From NCBI GenBank assembly GCA_020634575.1, contig JACKBM010000003.1, positions 1-64,000 of the forward strand: a stretch of DNA of 64,000 nucleotides. Reading direction: 5' to 3'. The notes beneath the pieces were generated by a model. It saw only the letters and a list, made by a program, of their open reading frames with translations. It did no database searches and was not told the DNA's origin. Positions within the stretch are counted from its first letter, which is position 1. The number at the start of each line of letters is the position of its first letter. Positions 27,711 through 36,140 of the stretch are shown in pieces. The stretch comes from Ardenticatenales bacterium (GTDB lineage Bacteria; Chloroflexota; Anaerolineae; Promineifilales; Promineifilaceae). Made by a program: the position numbers and the translations under genes.

Positions 27711-28119
27711 ACCCTTCAAGTGCCTGCCGCAGCTTGGTTCGCTCCGGCAACCCCATCTGCCGCAGCAGCAACTCCCCCTGACCATCAAAAAGCAGCGTGG
27801 TCGGGACCAGCATGACCCCGTACGCCCCCGCAGCCTCCCGGCCCGGCCCACTCAGCAAGTTCAGATGAATCAACTCTAGTTTGTCGCCCAGCTCCGCTTT
27901 CAGCCCGTTCACGACGGGCTCTGCCATGAGGCAGGCCGTTCACATGGGCGCATGGAACTGAACCAGCGTTGGTCGCCCCTGGCCTAACCGCTCCCGCAGC
28001 TGGGCCAGCGATTCAATTGGGGTTGTCGGCGGGTGGTGCCGCCAATGCATGTAGAGGAAGATGCCGCCGGCCACGAGGATTGCCGCGATCGCCAGCCAGT
28101 TGATGATGTCGGTTAACAT
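27709..28119 (-). CDS. Membrane-anchored thioredoxin-like protein, candidate selenoprotein (UxxC)
   Basis: Read through one UGA (27942-27940), this is a 136-residue protein. An N-terminal helix (WLAIAAILVAGGIFLYM) anchors it, then RPTLVQFHAPM-UGA-TACLMAEPVVNG, which places UGA exactly at the first Cys of the thioredoxin CxxC motif, giving U60-T-A-C63. The cis-Pro segment VMLVPTTLLFDGQGELL and the rest of the fold follow in frame. Both halves are well conserved in style and there are no indels. A stem-loop suited to a bacterial SECIS is found at 27902-27920. Alternatives are a nonsense mutation of TGC/TGT or a base-call error. It follows the NarL-type regulator by 46 bases and is probably in that operon. 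Confidence 0.75.
27902..27920 (-). promoter_or_regulatory. Candidate SECIS stem-loop
   Basis: On the minus strand AGCCCGU, loop CGUGA, ACGGGCU forms a perfect 7-bp stem inside the thioredoxin coding sequence. The loop starts 27 bases after the UGA and has G as its second base. Both agree with the published bacterial SECIS consensus (loop roughly 16-37 bases after UGA, G among the first two loop bases). A second, closer stem (CUGCC, UCAU, GGCAG) lies between them. Function is inferred only. Confidence 0.45.
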
Positions 28120-28165
28120 GTGGTTTAGACGGATGGGTGGGTGAAAGGTTACATCCTTTGCCGAC

Positions 28166-28801
28166 CTACACCTTATGCTGTTGCGCAATGAGGGCCGCTT
28201 CAACCCGGCTGCGTACGTGCAGCTTTTGCAGCACGTTGGTCATGTAATGCTTGATCGTCTTCTCGGCCAGATGGAGCCGCTCGCCGATCTCCCGGTTGGT
28301 TAACCCTTCAGCCACCAGGCTCAGGATCTCCCGCTCCCGGTCGGTCAGGTTGTCCAGCGGGCTGACCTCGGTGGCGTTGGTCATCTCAAACAGGACGCCG
28401 CTGGCGATGGCGGGTGAGATGTAGACTTCGCCGGCGGCGCAGTTGCGCACGGTCTGGGCCAGTTCCCGGGCGGAGACCCCTTTCAGGACATAGCCGCGGG
28501 CGCCCGCTTTGAGCGCCGCCAGCAGATTGTCCTGCTCTTCCGAAACGGTCAGCATAATGATGCGGACGCCGGGGAGATTGGCGGCGACGGTGCGGGCCGC
28601 GGCGATGCCGCCGGCGCCCGGCATGGTGATATCCATCAGCAGCACATCCGGCTGCAACTGCTCGGCCAGGCGGGCCGCTTCCTCGCCAGAACTGGCCTGG
28701 CCCACAACGTCCAGGTCCGCTTCCCCGCTCAGGGATTGGACCACACCCGCCCGAAAGAGCGGGTGATCATCAGCGACGACAATGCGAATTTTCTCAGACA
28801 T
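28166..28801 (-). CDS. NarL/FixJ-type response regulator
   Basis: A 211-residue protein. Receiver: IVVADDHPLFRAGVV with the acidic pair, phospho-acceptor Asp in DVLLMDITMPG, Thr in IIMLTVSEEQ and Lys in GYVLKGVSA. LuxR-type helix-turn-helix from about 148: LTDREREILSLVAEGLTNRE, then KTIKHYMTNVLQKLHV. Its first 8 bases overlap the end of the kinase gene, so the two are translated together. It should be activated by that kinase and bind DNA as a dimer; targets unknown, perhaps its own operon with the thioredoxin. Confidence 0.93.
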   Translation of the reverse strand: MSEKIRIVVADDHPLFRAGVVQSLSGEADLDVVGQASSGEEAARLAEQLQPDVLLMDITMPGAGGIAAARTVAANLPGVRIIMLTVSEEQDNLLAALKAGARGYVLKGVSARELAQTVRNCAAGEVYISPAIASGVLFEMTNATEVSPLDNLTDREREILSLVAEGLTNREIGERLHLAEKTIKHYMTNVLQKLHVRSRVEAALIAQQHKV

Positions 28802-30188
28802 CGGTTACCTCAGGATTGGTCAAGGGTAAGCTTATACGAATGATGGTACCGGCCGGTTCATTCCCCTCAATCTGGAACTGGCCGCCCAACAGCTCAACCC
28901 GTTCCTGCATACCCACCAGCCCAAACTGGCTGTCGCCCGGCACAAAAGCCGGGTCAAGCCCTGGCCCGCTATCAGCGATCGCCACGCACAGCTCGCGCGC
29001 ATCAGCCGTGATCTCGACCTGCTGCGCCTTGCCGCCGGCGTGGCGATAGCCATTGGCCAGCGCTTCCCGCAAAACCCGGTACAGCGTGATCTTAACCGGC
29101 ACCGGCGCCTCTTCCGGCCAATGGTCGGCTATCAGCTTAACAGATTGGTGCGTTTTCTGCTCAAAGTCATGCAGCGCCCGCCGCACGATCTCGCGCACGC
29201 TCAGCCCTTCAATTTCCGGCAGCCGCAGCCCGGCCGAAATTGTGCGCAGCTCGGCCATGGCGGATTCGATGGCCACATGGACCGTCTGAAAATCAGCCGC
29301 GGCGGCCGGCTCCCGGCTGATGCCGCTGCTGGCCAGGGAATCAATCCGCAACAGCGCCAGCGCCAGGTCCTGGGCCGGGCCGTCGTGCAGCTCTGCCGCA
29401 ATCCGGCGCAGATATTGTTCATTGATGGCGGTGGAGCGAGCCGCTGCCCGGCGCACCCGCCGGTTCAACTGCCGGTTTTGCCCCAGCAGCCGCTCCAGCT
29501 GGCTGACATTGTCCTGTAATTGGGACTGTTGCTGCACGATTGTGTTGCTGGCCCGGCCCACCAGCCCCGCCAGCAGCAGATACATCCCCACCATGACGGC
29601 GCCGATCAGCAGCCAGCTGTTGATCTGGGCCCGGCGAATTTCCGCCTCCAGATCAGAGGTCAGCTGGTAAAACTCGGAGACGGCGATGATGTCGCCGCTG
29701 CCCCGGGCCCGCACCGGCGCATAGGTCTCGATCAGATGCTCCCATTGGGCCCGCTCATAAACCTGTTCCGGTGAACCCAGATCGCTCACCTCAGAGACCA
29801 CCTCACCGCTAAATGCCTCAGCCAGGCCACCCTCAATCACAAACTGCTGCCCGACCAGATCCGGGTTCGGACTATAAAGGATGGTACCGTTTGGCGACCA
29901 GATCTTGAAGGAGACGATCTCCTTGCCCAGGGTCGGGTCAGACATCAGATCGGCCAGCGCCTGTCGCTCTTCGTCAGACAGCCAGTCGTTGTAATGCAGC
30001 GATTGCAGGTGGGGGGAGATGAAATTGTCGACGTAGAGCGCCGTTACTGCTGCCGTTTGTTTTGTGACGGCTTCCTCTATCTGGCGACTGATCCAGAAAC
30101 CAACCAGAACCATACCCAGAAGCATGATGATCAGGCTGGCAAACATATATTGACGGGCCAGAGTGAGATTTTTGAGTAACTGCATCAT
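28794..30188 (-). CDS. NarX/DesK-type sensor histidine kinase
   Basis: A 464-residue membrane protein. TM1 (MFASLIIMLLGMVLVGFW, about 15-32), an extracytoplasmic sensor of about 150 residues (ISPHLQSLHYNDWL, FKIWSPNGTILYSPNPDLVG, CACHE-like), TM2 (SWLLIGAVMVGMYLLLAGLV), a coiled coil, then HisKA_3 with phospho-His in RRIAAELHDGPAQDLALALL. The ATPase domain shows NGYRHAGG (N box), VAIADSGPGLD (G1) and QFGLVGMQERVELLGG (G2). Partner of the overlapping NarL-type regulator. The signal is unknown; the downstream redox protein suggests a redox or envelope cue, which is inference. Confidence 0.92.
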   Translation of the reverse strand: MMQLLKNLTLARQYMFASLIIMLLGMVLVGFWISRQIEEAVTKQTAAVTALYVDNFISPHLQSLHYNDWLSDEERQALADLMSDPTLGKEIVSFKIWSPNGTILYSPNPDLVGQQFVIEGGLAEAFSGEVVSEVSDLGSPEQVYERAQWEHLIETYAPVRARGSGDIIAVSEFYQLTSDLEAEIRRAQINSWLLIGAVMVGMYLLLAGLVGRASNTIVQQQSQLQDNVSQLERLLGQNRQLNRRVRRAAARSTAINEQYLRRIAAELHDGPAQDLALALLRIDSLASSGISREPAAAADFQTVHVAIESAMAELRTISAGLRLPEIEGLSVREIVRRALHDFEQKTHQSVKLIADHWPEEAPVPVKITLYRVLREALANGYRHAGGKAQQVEITADARELCVAIADSGPGLDPAFVPGDSQFGLVGMQERVELLGGQFQIEGNEPAGTIIRISLPLTNPEVTDV

Positions 30189-30373
30189 TTATCCAACCAA
30201 CGGACCGGTTCATTGTAACGTTTTTTGCCGCCGGACTGTACCGACTAAGGTCTGAAGATATCGGGACCCCCGTCTGATAAAAGTTAGGACTACCTACCAT
30301 TGTGGCTGGTTGCCCCGTCTTCATAAAATGCCTATGGGTTCAAATGGGTCCTGGCAAGACCCCCACGCAGGGC

Positions 30374-30943
30374 ATGAGGATGTTACAACTCAAAACAAAA
30401 GAATGGACTGATTATGAGATCATCGCTGCCTGCCGTCTTGGGGACGAGGACGGCTTTGCGCAGCTGATGCGCAAATACGAGCGGCTGATCTACTCTATCC
30501 CGCTGAACTATGGGCTGTCGCGGGCTGATGCCGCCGACATTGCCCAGGTCACGCTGACCATTTTCCTGCAGCGCATGGACAGTCTGCATGATGACAGCCA
30601 ACTGGGCGCCTGGCTGGCCACGGTGGCCCGGCGTCATTGCTGGCGTCTCATGGAACAGCGCCGCCGCGAACAGATCGCCCCGGAGGAAGATCTCGCGGAG
30701 CAGGAACAGCTGGTGGGCGAACATCAGCCGGACTTTCACAGCTGGGAAGGGCTGGAACGGCTCAATGAGGGGCTGTCCAGATTGGGCGAAAAATGCCGCG
30801 GCCTGTTGCAAGCGCTTTACCTGGAGGCTGAAACACCCAGCTACGAAGAGATCAGCGAGCGCTTTCAGATGCGCGTCGGCAGCATTGGTCCGACCCGGGC
30901 CCGCTGCCTGCTGAAATTGCGCGACCTGATTGGTGACTGGTGA
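30374..30943 (+). CDS. RNA polymerase sigma factor, sigma-70 family (ECF-like)
   Basis: About 189 residues. Region 2: DEDGFAQLMRKYERLIYSIP, then DAADIAQVTLTIFLQ and LGAWLATVARRHCWRLMEQ. Region 4: LGEKCRGLLQALYLEAE, SYEEISERFQMRVGSIGPTR and ARCLLKLRDLI. This is the usual two-domain ECF layout, with the GSIGPTRxRCLxKLR end common in Actinobacteria and Chloroflexota. Start chosen at ATG 30374; the frame is open upstream. It is divergent from the kinase gene (185 bases between) and heads a group with a putative anti-sigma, TPR-CHAT and subtilase. Confidence 0.88.
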   Translation: MRMLQLKTKEWTDYEIIAACRLGDEDGFAQLMRKYERLIYSIPLNYGLSRADAADIAQVTLTIFLQRMDSLHDDSQLGAWLATVARRHCWRLMEQRRREQIAPEEDLAEQEQLVGEHQPDFHSWEGLERLNEGLSRLGEKCRGLLQALYLEAETPSYEEISERFQMRVGSIGPTRARCLLKLRDLIGDW

Positions 30944-30955
30944 ATCTGCAACATG

Positions 30956-30986
30956 ATGTATTTTTCCCGACCCTTAGCGCATTACT
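30956..30986 (+). promoter_or_regulatory. Shared 31-bp motif, copy 1 (candidate promoter)
   Basis: ATGTATTTTTC, 11 variable bases, CGCATTACT, directly before the putative anti-sigma gene. The same two blocks with the same spacing occur at 36085-36115 upstream of the glycosyltransferase operon. Spacing and position suit a sigma-factor-dependent promoter or a regulator site. It does not look like the usual ECF GGAAC/CGTC form. Confidence 0.5.
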
Positions 30987-31022
30987 AAGACAGAAGACGA
31001 GATTGTCACGGCATTTCAGGAG

Positions 31023-31658
31023 ATGACGACGTTGAACCCGCTTGAGCATGCGCACTTGATTGATTGGCTGGAAGGCAGATTGAACCCGGCAGAGGCGGCT
31101 GAAGTTTCGGCCGCTGTGGCCAAAGCGGGCAGGGAGACGACTGAACTGGTCGCCTGGCTGCGCCGCTTTTTGACGACGACATCTGAACTGCGCCTGGAAG
31201 CGCCTCCACAAACGTGGCGCGAGACCATGCGGGCCGAGTTTGTAGCCCGTACCGCCGGCCGCAAACCGCCCTCACTCTGGCAACAGCTAATCGCCAGCCT
31301 GAGCTTTGACAACCAGCTCCAGCCAGCCCTGGCCGGCGCCCGCAAAGGGGTGACCGACCCGGCCGCGCAACAGCTGGTTTATGAAGCAGGCCTGGCCGAC
31401 GTGGCCCTGACGATCCGGCCGGTCGCCAACACCACCTCCTGGACCATCGAAGGCCAGGTGTTCGCCGGTGCGGAATGGCTCGATGCTGTTCTGGCCTTGC
31501 AACTTTGCCTCGATGGCAGTGAGCTGGCCCTGTGTACTGCCGACGAGCTGGGCGAATTTTCATTTGGGCCGTTACCGGCCGGTGTCTACCAACTCATCAT
31601 TTGTGGCCCGGATCAGGAAATCCTGATTGATGAACTGGTCATCGGCCAGGCCAGCTAG
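31023..31658 (+). CDS. Putative anti-sigma-like partner protein
   Basis: A 211-residue protein starting MTTLNPLEHAHLIDWLEGRL. Residues 1-70 are helical and look like the N-terminal part of anti-sigma factors (LIDWLEGRLNPAEAAEVSAA; compare the usual LxAYLDGELxxxE), but without the Zn-binding HxxxCxxC. The end (SWTIEGQVFAGAEWLDAVLA ... GEFSFGPLPAGVYQLII) is a beta-sandwich of the carboxypeptidase-regulatory kind. No transmembrane segment is seen. It lies between a sigma factor and a TPR-CHAT gene (9-base gap to the latter). Anti-sigma or substrate role is inferred from context only. Confidence 0.6.
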   Translation: MTTLNPLEHAHLIDWLEGRLNPAEAAEVSAAVAKAGRETTELVAWLRRFLTTTSELRLEAPPQTWRETMRAEFVARTAGRKPPSLWQQLIASLSFDNQLQPALAGARKGVTDPAAQQLVYEAGLADVALTIRPVANTTSWTIEGQVFAGAEWLDAVLALQLCLDGSELALCTADELGEFSFGPLPAGVYQLIICGPDQEILIDELVIGQAS

Positions 31659-31667
31659 AGATTAACA

Positions 31668-34535
31668 ATGATCATCTCCCCGGAACTGATTGACGAACTG
31701 CTGACACTCCCCAGCCTGGAAGATCAGAACCGTTATCTTGACGGAGCCCAGCTGGCCCACGCCGAAGGCCTTTCCCAGTTGATGGAGGCCGCCGCCGACC
31801 TGATGGGCCAATCCCCTTTTAAGGCGCGCGAGCTGGCGGGGCTGACCGGCCGGTTGGCGCCCGGTTACGGCTCCCCCGGCCTCATTCCCCAGGCAAACTA
31901 CATTCAGGCCCAGGCCTTTGCCATTGCCGGCCAGTTTGCGCCGGCCCGCGACCTGCTGGAGGTGGCCCGTCAAGGCTATCTCAGCCAGGGCGAAATCGTC
32001 GCTTCCCTGCGTACCAACATCGGTCTCATCAATATTTTGGCCGAGCTTGGCGACCTGGATGGGGCTGTCGCGGCTGGCGAGGCGCTGCTTCAGGCCATTG
32101 AGCAACAAGCGCTATCGGAGCGTGATACGCAGATGCTGACCGGCCTGGCCCAGCAAAACCTGGGAGTTTGTTATCGGCGCCTGGGTCGTTACGAGGCGGC
32201 TCTTGAGGCATACATTGCCGCAGCCGGCCAGTTCGAACGGTTGGGGATGAGCGCCCGGCTGGGTCATATCGCCATCAACCAGGGTCTCGTCCTGCAGGAG
32301 CTGGGCCGGGTCCACGAGGCCGCCCGGGTCCTCAACGGCGCCATCGCCCAGTTCACGCTGAGCGATGATAAGCGCATGCTGGCCAAAGCCTATAACAACA
32401 TGGGGCTGGTTCAGCAGCTGCAGGGTGATTATGGGCAAGCGCTCTCTTCCCTCGAGGTGGCCCGGCTCAATTTTGACGCCATCAACGGCGCCGGCGCTGA
32501 ACACGCCATTCTGCTGCTGGACCTGGCTGACACCTATCTGACGCTCAACCTCATTCCCGAGGCCCGCACGACCTATGAGCTGGCCGCGGCTGAGCTGCAC
32601 GGCACAGGCATGGCCCATTACCTGGCTCGGGTGAGCTGGGGCATGGGCGCGGCGCTGATGGCTGAATGGCAATATGAGGCGGCCCAGGCCTATCTGGCTG
32701 ATGCCGTTGCTCGCTTTGGCGCCCTCGGCAACAAACCGTTGCAGGCCGGCGCTTTGCTGGAGCAGGCGGATCTGTTCAGTCGCATGGATTCGCGCGGCAC
32801 CGCCCTCATTCACGCGGTTTCCGCCTATGAGCTGGTCAAGGACAATGCCTGGCCGATTCAGCATTTCTTCGCCAAATTAAAGGTGGCCGAACTGATGCTG
32901 CCCGACACGACCGCAGCGGCCAAACTGCTGCTGGAAGCACAGGGCATGTTAAATCAGTTGCCGCTGCCGCAGCTCCGTTTCCAGGTTGGCCAGCGGCTGG
33001 GTCGTCTTTATCTGGCGCAGGGCCAGCGCGACATGGCCCGCCAGGAACTCGAGGCGGCTGCCCGGGAGCTGGAATCCATCCGTAGCACTCTGGTGCAGGA
33101 GTCGCTGCGGGCTTCGTTTTTGCAGGACAAGATCAGTGTCTATGAAGATTTGGTCGCGCTTTATCTCGATGCCGGCGATGAGGCCAGTTTGCAGGCCGCC
33201 TTTGCCACGGCGGAACGGGCCAAATCTCAGGCGCTGGTTGACCTGTTAAACGGGTTGAATAGCTACAAACTCAGCCAGGCCGACGCCGCCAGCGCCGCGC
33301 GGCTGGAGCAATTGCGCCGTGACCTGAATGCGCTTTACAACGAGCGGTTTAATGAAGGGACCGGTGGCGAACGCCGCATCCTGGCCACGCAACTAAATCG
33401 CCGTATCCGCGAGATGGAAGATGAGGTGACGCGGTTGCAGCTGCAGATGGGTCTGGCCGAGGGGGTACCGGCCGGTTTCCCCACCCCATCCACCAGCCAA
33501 CCGCTGCCGGCCGCGCTGGCCGATGGCACAACCCTGATCGCCTACCACCTTCTTGGCGCGGAGCTGATCGCCTTTGTTTACCAGGACGGGCATTTGCAGG
33601 TTCAGCGCGCGCTGGGCTCTTACGAGCGTGTCCAGGAACTGATTACCCGCCTGCATACACACTGGGCCCGTTTCCAGGCAGGCCCTGACTTCGTTGCCCG
33701 TAATCTGCCGCAACTGGAACGGTCCGCCCAGCGAATTCTGGGCTGGCTTTATGAGGAACTGTTTGCGCCCCTGGCTGACTACCTGCCCGCCGCTGCCCAG
33801 GCCCAACCGCTGGTCATTGTGCCGCACGGCGTTCTGCACCAGGTGCCCTTCCATGCGTTGTTTGATGGCCAGCGCTACCTGCTGGAAAGCTATGAAATCA
33901 GTTACGCGCCCAGCGCCACCACTTATGCGTTGTGCGCAGCGAAGGGAAGCCGGCCGGCTGGCCATGCCCTCGTCATGGGCGTCGCCGACAGTCGCATCCC
34001 CTTTGTGGTCGAGGAAGTTGCCGCGGTTTCTACCGCTTTGGCCAATAGCCGTACCTTTCTCAACGAGAGTGCCACCTATAGCGCCCTGCAAGGTGTCGCG
34101 CCGGGCTGCCGGCTGCTGCACCTGGCCTGCCACGGCCTCTTCCGGGGCGACAACCCGATGTTTTCCGCCTTGCAACTGCACGATCACTGGGTCACGGCCA
34201 ATGAGCTCATGGCCCTGGATCTGGATGGCGCCCTGGTGACCTTGAGCGCTTGCGAATCCGGCCGGAGCAACATTCTGGCCGGCGACGAGATCATTGGTCT
34301 TACCCGGGCTTTCCTGGGGGCCGGCGCCGCCACCCTGGTGGCCTCGCTCTGGCTGGTCGAGGACGAATCAACCGCTCGTCTGATGTCTGATTGGTACCGG
34401 CGTATGCCGGACGCTTCCCGGGCAGCGGCCTTGCGCCAGGCGCAGCTCGCCCTGAAAGAGACGCATTCACATCCATACTATTGGGCGCCATTTGTCCTGG
34501 TGGGACAGCGGGGTGAGATACCCGCAACTTCGTAA
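31668..34535 (+). CDS. TPR-CHAT protein (caspase-like protease domain)
   Basis: A 955-residue protein. Residues 1-500 are TPR repeats (for example ALEAYIAAAGQFERLGMSAR and AKAYNNMGLVQQLQGDYGQA), about 500-600 a helical coiled coil (LNRRIREMEDEVTRLQLQ), and about 640-955 a CHAT domain: LVIVPHGVLHQVPFHALF, LLHLACHGLF with catalytic His822, and LVTLSACESG with Cys862, followed by GAGAATLVASLWLVEDEST. The caspase-type His/Cys dyad is complete, so a cysteine protease is likely. Members act on neighbouring partner proteins. Here it lies after a sigma factor and putative anti-sigma and 11 bases before a secreted subtilase. Confidence 0.9.
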   Translation: MIISPELIDELLTLPSLEDQNRYLDGAQLAHAEGLSQLMEAAADLMGQSPFKARELAGLTGRLAPGYGSPGLIPQANYIQAQAFAIAGQFAPARDLLEVARQGYLSQGEIVASLRTNIGLINILAELGDLDGAVAAGEALLQAIEQQALSERDTQMLTGLAQQNLGVCYRRLGRYEAALEAYIAAAGQFERLGMSARLGHIAINQGLVLQELGRVHEAARVLNGAIAQFTLSDDKRMLAKAYNNMGLVQQLQGDYGQALSSLEVARLNFDAINGAGAEHAILLLDLADTYLTLNLIPEARTTYELAAAELHGTGMAHYLARVSWGMGAALMAEWQYEAAQAYLADAVARFGALGNKPLQAGALLEQADLFSRMDSRGTALIHAVSAYELVKDNAWPIQHFFAKLKVAELMLPDTTAAAKLLLEAQGMLNQLPLPQLRFQVGQRLGRLYLAQGQRDMARQELEAAARELESIRSTLVQESLRASFLQDKISVYEDLVALYLDAGDEASLQAAFATAERAKSQALVDLLNGLNSYKLSQADAASAARLEQLRRDLNALYNERFNEGTGGERRILATQLNRRIREMEDEVTRLQLQMGLAEGVPAGFPTPSTSQPLPAALADGTTLIAYHLLGAELIAFVYQDGHLQVQRALGSYERVQELITRLHTHWARFQAGPDFVARNLPQLERSAQRILGWLYEELFAPLADYLPAAAQAQPLVIVPHGVLHQVPFHALFDGQRYLLESYEISYAPSATTYALCAAKGSRPAGHALVMGVADSRIPFVVEEVAAVSTALANSRTFLNESATYSALQGVAPGCRLLHLACHGLFRGDNPMFSALQLHDHWVTANELMALDLDGALVTLSACESGRSNILAGDEIIGLTRAFLGAGAATLVASLWLVEDESTARLMSDWYRRMPDASRAAALRQAQLALKETHSHPYYWAPFVLVGQRGEIPATS

Positions 34536-34546
34536 AGGAATTGATT

Positions 34547-35833
34547 ATGTTTCGCTCAGTACGCTTACTGCATCGCACCTTACTTCTATTATTTGTTTTG
34601 GTACTGAGTACCGCCTTGCCGGCTGCCGCGACAAAAGGGAAGGCCGAGGCTGTGCCTGATCAACTTGTTGTTGGCCTGTCCCCTTTATTTACCGGCACGA
34701 TCGACGACATCAACGCTACCTATGGCACCGCCACCCTGGCTGAGCTGAATCAGCTGATTTTCCTGCTGCTGGTGCCAGAAGATTCATCGGCCGGCGCCAT
34801 CAAAGATGCAATGGCGCTGGATCTGCGCCTTGAGTTTGCCGAGCCTAATTTCATCAGCGAGTCCCCGGAGCATAGCGGCCAGGATGTCTGGGCCTGGGGC
34901 GGCCAGGATTCAGAGCCGTATGCCGGCCAATCCGCCCTGGCTCAACTAAACATTTTGCCCGCACATGAATTCACCCGTGGTGCCGGCAGTCTGGTTGCCG
35001 TGATTGACACCGGCGTTCAGCTGGACCATCCGGCCCTGGCCAGCCACCTGGTTCCTGGTCTGGACCTGGTTGACGGCGACCTGGAACCGGCCGATACCGG
35101 CAACAACCAGGATGACGACGGTGATGGCCTGGTTGACGAGGCCGTTGGTCACGGCACCCATGTCGCCGGCATCGTCCAGCTCGTCGCCCCCGAGGCGCAG
35201 ATCATGCCGATTCGCGCCCTGGATTCGGACGGCCGCAGCGACATCTTTCGGGTGGCCATGGCCATTCAATACGCCTCTGAGTCTGGTGCGGACGTAATTA
35301 ACCTGAGCCTGGGGCTGGGCGCCAAATCAGTGCTGCTGCGGGATGTGATTCGCCAGGCAACGCGGGCCGGCGCCGTGGTCGTGGCCGCCGCCGGCAACCT
35401 GGCCTCAGACCTCGAACAATATCCGGCCGCCAGCCAATGCGCCCTGGCCGTCACTGCCGTCGGCCCGGAGAACCAGCGCAGCGACTTTGCCAACTATGGC
35501 GACTGGATTGACTTTGTGGCCCCAGGCGAAGCAATCTACAGCACGTTTACCGGCAGTAGTTATGCCTGGTGGAGCGGTAGCTCGATGGCGGCGCCGTTTG
35601 TCGCTGGCCAGGCCGCCCTGTTACATAGTGTGAACCCCGATCTCAATGCCCGCGAAGTGACATTGCTGATCGCTTCAACCGCCGCTGCAGTCGACGCCAG
35701 CAACCCTGCTGTCCCAGGCCAACTGGGCGCAGGCTTGCCGAATGTCGCGGCCAGTGTGGCCATGCTGCTGTCGGGAGCCCTGCCGACCGGCAACAATGGT
35801 TACATGAGTGGAGGTTGCGTGGCGACCTCCTAG
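34547..35833 (+). CDS. Secreted subtilisin-like serine protease (S8)
   Basis: A 428-residue protein. Signal peptide LLHRTLLLLFVLVLSTALPA with cleavage near AAA; an inhibitor-like propeptide of about 90 residues (DQLVVGLSPLFTGTIDDI) follows. Catalytic triad: Asp154 in VAVIDTGVQLDHP, His202 in GHGTHVAGI and Ser346 in SGSSMAAPFVAGQAAL. Oxyanion Asn in VAAAGNLASD. ATG 34547 has AGGA upstream; an in-frame TTG at 34541 is less likely. The end is simple, with no membrane anchor. It acts outside the cytoplasm, unlike the CHAT protein, and is probably co-transcribed with it. Confidence 0.9.
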   Translation: MFRSVRLLHRTLLLLFVLVLSTALPAAATKGKAEAVPDQLVVGLSPLFTGTIDDINATYGTATLAELNQLIFLLLVPEDSSAGAIKDAMALDLRLEFAEPNFISESPEHSGQDVWAWGGQDSEPYAGQSALAQLNILPAHEFTRGAGSLVAVIDTGVQLDHPALASHLVPGLDLVDGDLEPADTGNNQDDDGDGLVDEAVGHGTHVAGIVQLVAPEAQIMPIRALDSDGRSDIFRVAMAIQYASESGADVINLSLGLGAKSVLLRDVIRQATRAGAVVVAAAGNLASDLEQYPAASQCALAVTAVGPENQRSDFANYGDWIDFVAPGEAIYSTFTGSSYAWWSGSSMAAPFVAGQAALLHSVNPDLNAREVTLLIASTAAAVDASNPAVPGQLGAGLPNVAASVAMLLSGALPTGNNGYMSGGCVATS

Positions 35834-35865
35834 CTCATTGTTTTGTCACCCCTTACCCCCTGCTG

Positions 35866-35898
35866 AACGGACCGCAGCCTCCCCGGCTGCGGTCCGTT
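35866..35898 (+). terminator. Hairpin terminator after the CHAT/subtilase operon
   Basis: AACGGACCGCAGCC, loop TCCCC, and the exact complement form a 14-bp stem 32 bases after the subtilase stop. No clear T-run follows. The stretch from 35899 to 36140 is AT-rich, gene-free and holds only the 31-bp motif at 36085. Confidence 0.7.
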
Positions 35899-36084
35899 AC
35901 CTTGCCTGCCGAAAAATATAAAGTCCATTTCTGTAAAAAAATTAACAGTAACCATTTCTGACTGATTTCCGACTTTAATCAACAGGGCTTTTTAACTGGT
36001 TTACTCTGGTAGAAGGCTGCGAACTGCTGTTGTACAGCTTGATGCGGATTTTCATAGGTGCCTAAGATTTTTCTCACAAAAGTT

Positions 36085-36115
36085 ATGTATTTTTCGGCGC
36101 CCATAACGCATTACT
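36085..36115 (+). promoter_or_regulatory. Shared 31-bp motif, copy 2 (candidate promoter)
   Basis: ATGTATTTTTC, 11 bases, CGCATTACT, 25 bases before the ATG of the first glycosyltransferase gene. Identical blocks and spacing are found at 30956-30986. It may put the glycan operon under the same control as the anti-sigma/CHAT genes. Confidence 0.5.
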
Positions 36116-36140
36116 CAGGTACAACGACTAAGGAAATTGT

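Noticed and set aside
27921..27939. The nearest hairpin after the UGA (CUGCC, UCAU, GGCAG) as the SECIS element.
   Set aside because: Its loop begins only about ten bases after UGA and has no G; the next stem at 27902-27920 fits better.
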